Notes under the pieces: model-generated
Databases searched by the model: none
Told to the model about the DNA's origin: nothing
Seen by the model: only the letters and a program-made list of their open reading frames with translations
Shown here: positions 3,665 through 5,761 of the stretch, in pieces
How the letters are laid out: each line of letters begins with the position of its first letter
Numbering within the stretch: the first letter of the stretch is position 1
Translations under genes and position numbers: made by a program
Source of the DNA: Candidatus Aminicenantota bacterium
GTDB lineage: Bacteria > Acidobacteriota > Aminicenantia > Aminicenantales > JAFGBC01
DNA length: 5,761 bases
Assembly: GCA_016933355.1 (NCBI GenBank)
Contig: JAFGBC010000099.1
Span: 1-5,761 of the forward strand
Direction of reading: 5' to 3'

Positions 3665-5761
3665 GCGGCGACCGCCCGCCCTCGAGCGGGAAGACGACGA
3701 CGGCCTCGGTCCCGGCCGTTCCCTCCATCCGGATCGTCCCGCCGATCTGGGCGACCAGCCCGGTGACGATCTGAAGCCCGAGCGAGCGCGTCTTGCGGGC
3801 GTTCAGGCCGGGCGGGAGGCCGACGCCGTCGTCGCAGACCGTCAGGCGGACCGTCCCGCCCGGGCCGGCGGCCAGCGATACGGCGACCTCGCCGCCCCGG
3901 GATCCCGGGAAGGCATGCTTGAGGGCGTTCGAGACGAGCTCGTTGATGATCAGGCCGCAGGGAATGGCTTTGTTGATGTCGAGCGGAAGGCGCTCCAGCC
4001 GGAGGCGGAGGCGGATCCGCTTCGGGTCAGCCTTGAACAGGGCGACCAGCTGGCCGGTCAGCTTGCGGATGTAGACGGCGAAGTCGATCCGGGCCAGGTC
4101 CCGGGACTGGTAGAGGCTTTCGTGGACGAGGGCCATCGTCCGGATCCGGCCCTGACTGGCTAGGAACAGCTCCCGGGCCGGAGCGTCGGCCGTGGACCGC
4201 GACTGGAGGCGAAGCAAGCTCGAGATGACCTGGAGATTGTTCTTGACCCGGTGATGGATCTCCTTGAGCAAGAACTCCTTCTCGCGCAGGGCCCCTTGGA
4301 GCCGGTCCTTGGCCCGCTTCTGCTCGGTGATGTCCTCGACGATGCCACTGATGTAGGCGATCCCGCCCCGCCGATCCCGGAAGACGCCGCCGGTGTCCCG
4401 AACCCAGATGATCCGGCCCTGCCGCGTTTTAAGCCGGATCTCGCTCGACCCCGTCCCGCCCCGGGCCTTCCAGCGAGCGATCTTCCGAGCTCGGCCGGCG
4501 GGGTCGGCGAAGATGACGGAGGCCGAGACCGTCATCAGATCCTCGACGCTCTTGTAGCCCAGCATGGCGGCCAGGGCCGGGTTGGCGTAGAGGTAGCGGC
4601 CGTCGTCGGTCGTCCGGTAGATCCCGACCGGGATCTGGGCGGCGAGCGTCCGGTACTTGTCCTCGCTCCGGCGCAGGGCGAGCTCCGTCCGCCGCCGCTC
4701 GGCGATCTCCCGCTCGAGGCGGGTGTTCGTGGTCCGCAGAGCGCGCGTCCGCTCCTCGACGCTCCTCTCGAGGACCCGGGCCCGCTCCTTGATCGCGAAC
4801 GTCCGGACCCGATAGACGAGGAGGACGAGGAGGAGGGCGGCCAGGGCGAAAAGGAACCGGAACGTCCGGCTGGACCAGAAGGTGGGCACGACGCGGAGGG
4901 CGAGGGCGACGCCCGTATCGTTCCAGACGCCGTCGTGGTTGGAGGCCTTGACCCGGAAGACGTAGCGGCCGGCGGGAAGCGCCGTGTAGGTGGCGAAGCG
5001 GCGGTTGCCGACCCTGTTCCATTCGGAGTCGAAGCCCTCCATCCGGTAGGCGTACTGATTCTTCTCGGGAGCGGCGAAATGAAGGGCGGCGAACTCGAAG
5101 CTGATGACGCGGTCGCGCTGGGAGAGGCGGAGGGCCGACGTCTCGGTGATCGCCGCCGTCAGGAGCGGCGGGCGGTCTCCGCGGCGCCCGATCGGGACGG
5201 GCCGGTTCGAGATGAGGAACCCGGTCAGGACGACGGCGGGCGGAGTCGGGTTGTCCCGGATCTGGTCGGGATCGAAGACGTTGAGCCCCTTGATGCCGCC
5301 GAAGTACATCCGTCCGTCCCGGGCGGTGAGGATCGCGCCGCTGTTGAACTCGTTGCTCTGCAGGCCGTCCCGGACGTCGAAGTTGCGGAACAGCCCCGTC
5401 CTCGGGTCGAACCGGGACAGCCCCCGGTTGGTGCTCATCCAGAGCCGGCCCCGGGCGTCCTCGAGCGCGCCGTAGATGAGGTCGTTGGGCAGGCCGTCCC
5501 GCTCGCGATAATGCGTGAACGCGCCGCCGTCTTCGTCCAGCCGGTTGAGCCCGCCCGCAGTGCAGATCCAGAGCGTTCCCGCACGGTCCTCGAGCAGGTG
5601 AAGAACCTCGTTGTTGCTGAGGCTCGCCGGTTCTCCGGGATCGTGGACGTAGCGGACGAAGGACCCGCTCGACCGGTCGTACCGGTTCAGGCCGTTCAGC
5701 GTTCCGACCCAGATGTTCCGCTTCGTATCCTCGAGGAGGGTGAAGATGACGTTGCCGGTCA
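3654..5761 (-). CDS. Membrane sensor histidine kinase: Reg_prop propeller, Y_Y_Y, PAS, HisKA_2, HATPase; 5' end missing
   Basis: The frame is open to the window edge, so the start lies beyond 5761; the ATG at 5438 is internal to the propeller. 701 residues are visible. Residues 1 to about 170 contain four propeller blades with Reg_prop repeats ('NIWVGTLNGLNRYD' 15-28, 'TLWICTAGGLNRLD' 62-75, 'RLWMSTNRGLSRFD' 105-118, 'RMYFGGIKGLNVFD' 150-163). A Y_Y_Y domain (about 225-290) follows, then one TM helix (about 300-316), a charged coiled coil (about 320-365), a PAS domain (about 367-479), HisKA_2 ('EIHHRVKNNLQ', likely phosphorylated His at codon 4251-4253, residue 503) and a HATPase domain with N-box 'NELVSNALKHAF' (606-617), 'DDGVGLPPG' and 'SLGLQIV'. 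All key kinase residues look intact. The propeller is expected in the periplasm, sensing a ligand often linked to carbohydrate use in hybrid systems. Unlike those, no receiver or HTH output is fused; the protein ends soon after the ATPase domain, so a separate response regulator must take the phosphate. Confidence 0.92.
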   Translation of the reverse strand, partial: TGNVIFTLLEDTKRNIWVGTLNGLNRYDRSSGSFVRYVHDPGEPASLSNNEVLHLLEDRAGTLWICTAGGLNRLDEDGGAFTHYRERDGLPNDLIYGALEDARGRLWMSTNRGLSRFDPRTGLFRNFDVRDGLQSNEFNSGAILTARDGRMYFGGIKGLNVFDPDQIRDNPTPPAVVLTGFLISNRPVPIGRRGDRPPLLTAAITETSALRLSQRDRVISFEFAALHFAAPEKNQYAYRMEGFDSEWNRVGNRRFATYTALPAGRYVFRVKASNHDGVWNDTGVALALRVVPTFWSSRTFRFLFALAALLLVLLVYRVRTFAIKERARVLERSVEERTRALRTTNTRLEREIAERRRTELALRRSEDKYRTLAAQIPVGIYRTTDDGRYLYANPALAAMLGYKSVEDLMTVSASVIFADPAGRARKIARWKARGGTGSSEIRLKTRQGRIIWVRDTGGVFRDRRGGIAYISGIVEDITEQKRAKDRLQGALREKEFLLKEIHHRVKNNLQVISSLLRLQSRSTADAPARELFLASQGRIRTMALVHESLYQSRDLARIDFAVYIRKLTGQLVALFKADPKRIRLRLRLERLPLDINKAIPCGLIINELVSNALKHAFPGSRGGEVAVSLAAGPGGTVRLTVCDDGVGLPPGLNARKTRSLGLQIVTGLVAQIGGTIRMEGTAGTEAVVVFPLEGGRSPLRP

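Noticed and set aside
4429..5022. 197-codon minus-strand frame inside the sensor kinase gene
   Set aside because: Its product is dominated by Arg, Pro and Gly, a typical out-of-frame shadow; the kinase frame has clear domains over the same bases.
5436..5438. ATG as the start of the sensor kinase
   Set aside because: The frame continues upstream to the window edge with two more well-formed propeller blades, so this Met is internal.

Overview
The window is high-GC bacterial DNA and almost fully coding. The longest gene-free gaps are 171 bases (1714-1884) and 181 bases (2593-2773). It shows four genes, the first and last cut by the window edges. There are no RNA genes, insertion sequences, CRISPR arrays or phage genes that I can recognise. 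High GC, a two-bladed-repeat (Reg_prop/Y_Y_Y) membrane sensor, a Gram-negative outer-membrane barrel and a sigma-54 promoter suggest a didermic environmental bacterium. An Acidobacteriota or Aminicenantes-like lineage is my best guess, but nothing here proves the phylum; GC is too high for typical Bacteroidota.

Layout: (1) 1-1713, plus strand, the end of a large glycoside-hydrolase-like protein (GH99/WbsX/DUF5010-like barrel, a beta-sandwich module, and a cadherin/Ig-like tail). (2) 1714-1884, a regulatory gap with three 12-bp direct repeats spaced 21-22 bp, overlapping dyads that could fold into a three-way junction, and a perfect-consensus sigma-54 promoter. (3) 1885-2592, plus strand, a secreted outer-membrane beta-barrel protein. 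(4) 2593-2773, a hairpin and a sigma-70-like promoter whose 17-nt spacer contains a run of eight G. (5) 2774-3664, plus strand, a receiver-GGDEF protein with an Asp-to-Gly change in each domain's metal site but an intact c-di-GMP inhibitory site. (6) 3654-5761, minus strand, the C-terminal part of a membrane sensor kinase (propeller, Y_Y_Y, TM helix, coiled coil, PAS, HisKA_2, HATPase), overlapping the GGDEF gene tail-to-tail by 11 bp.

How they may work together (inference): the kinase senses an external, perhaps carbohydrate-related, ligand and has no fused output, so it needs a separate receiver protein. The convergent receiver-GGDEF gene is a candidate partner by position only. The barrel gene looks independently controlled by a sigma-54 activator whose binding array may be the repeats lying 59-113 bp upstream of its predicted transcription start. 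The most interesting items are this repeat array with its promoter, and the doubly degenerate GGDEF protein.
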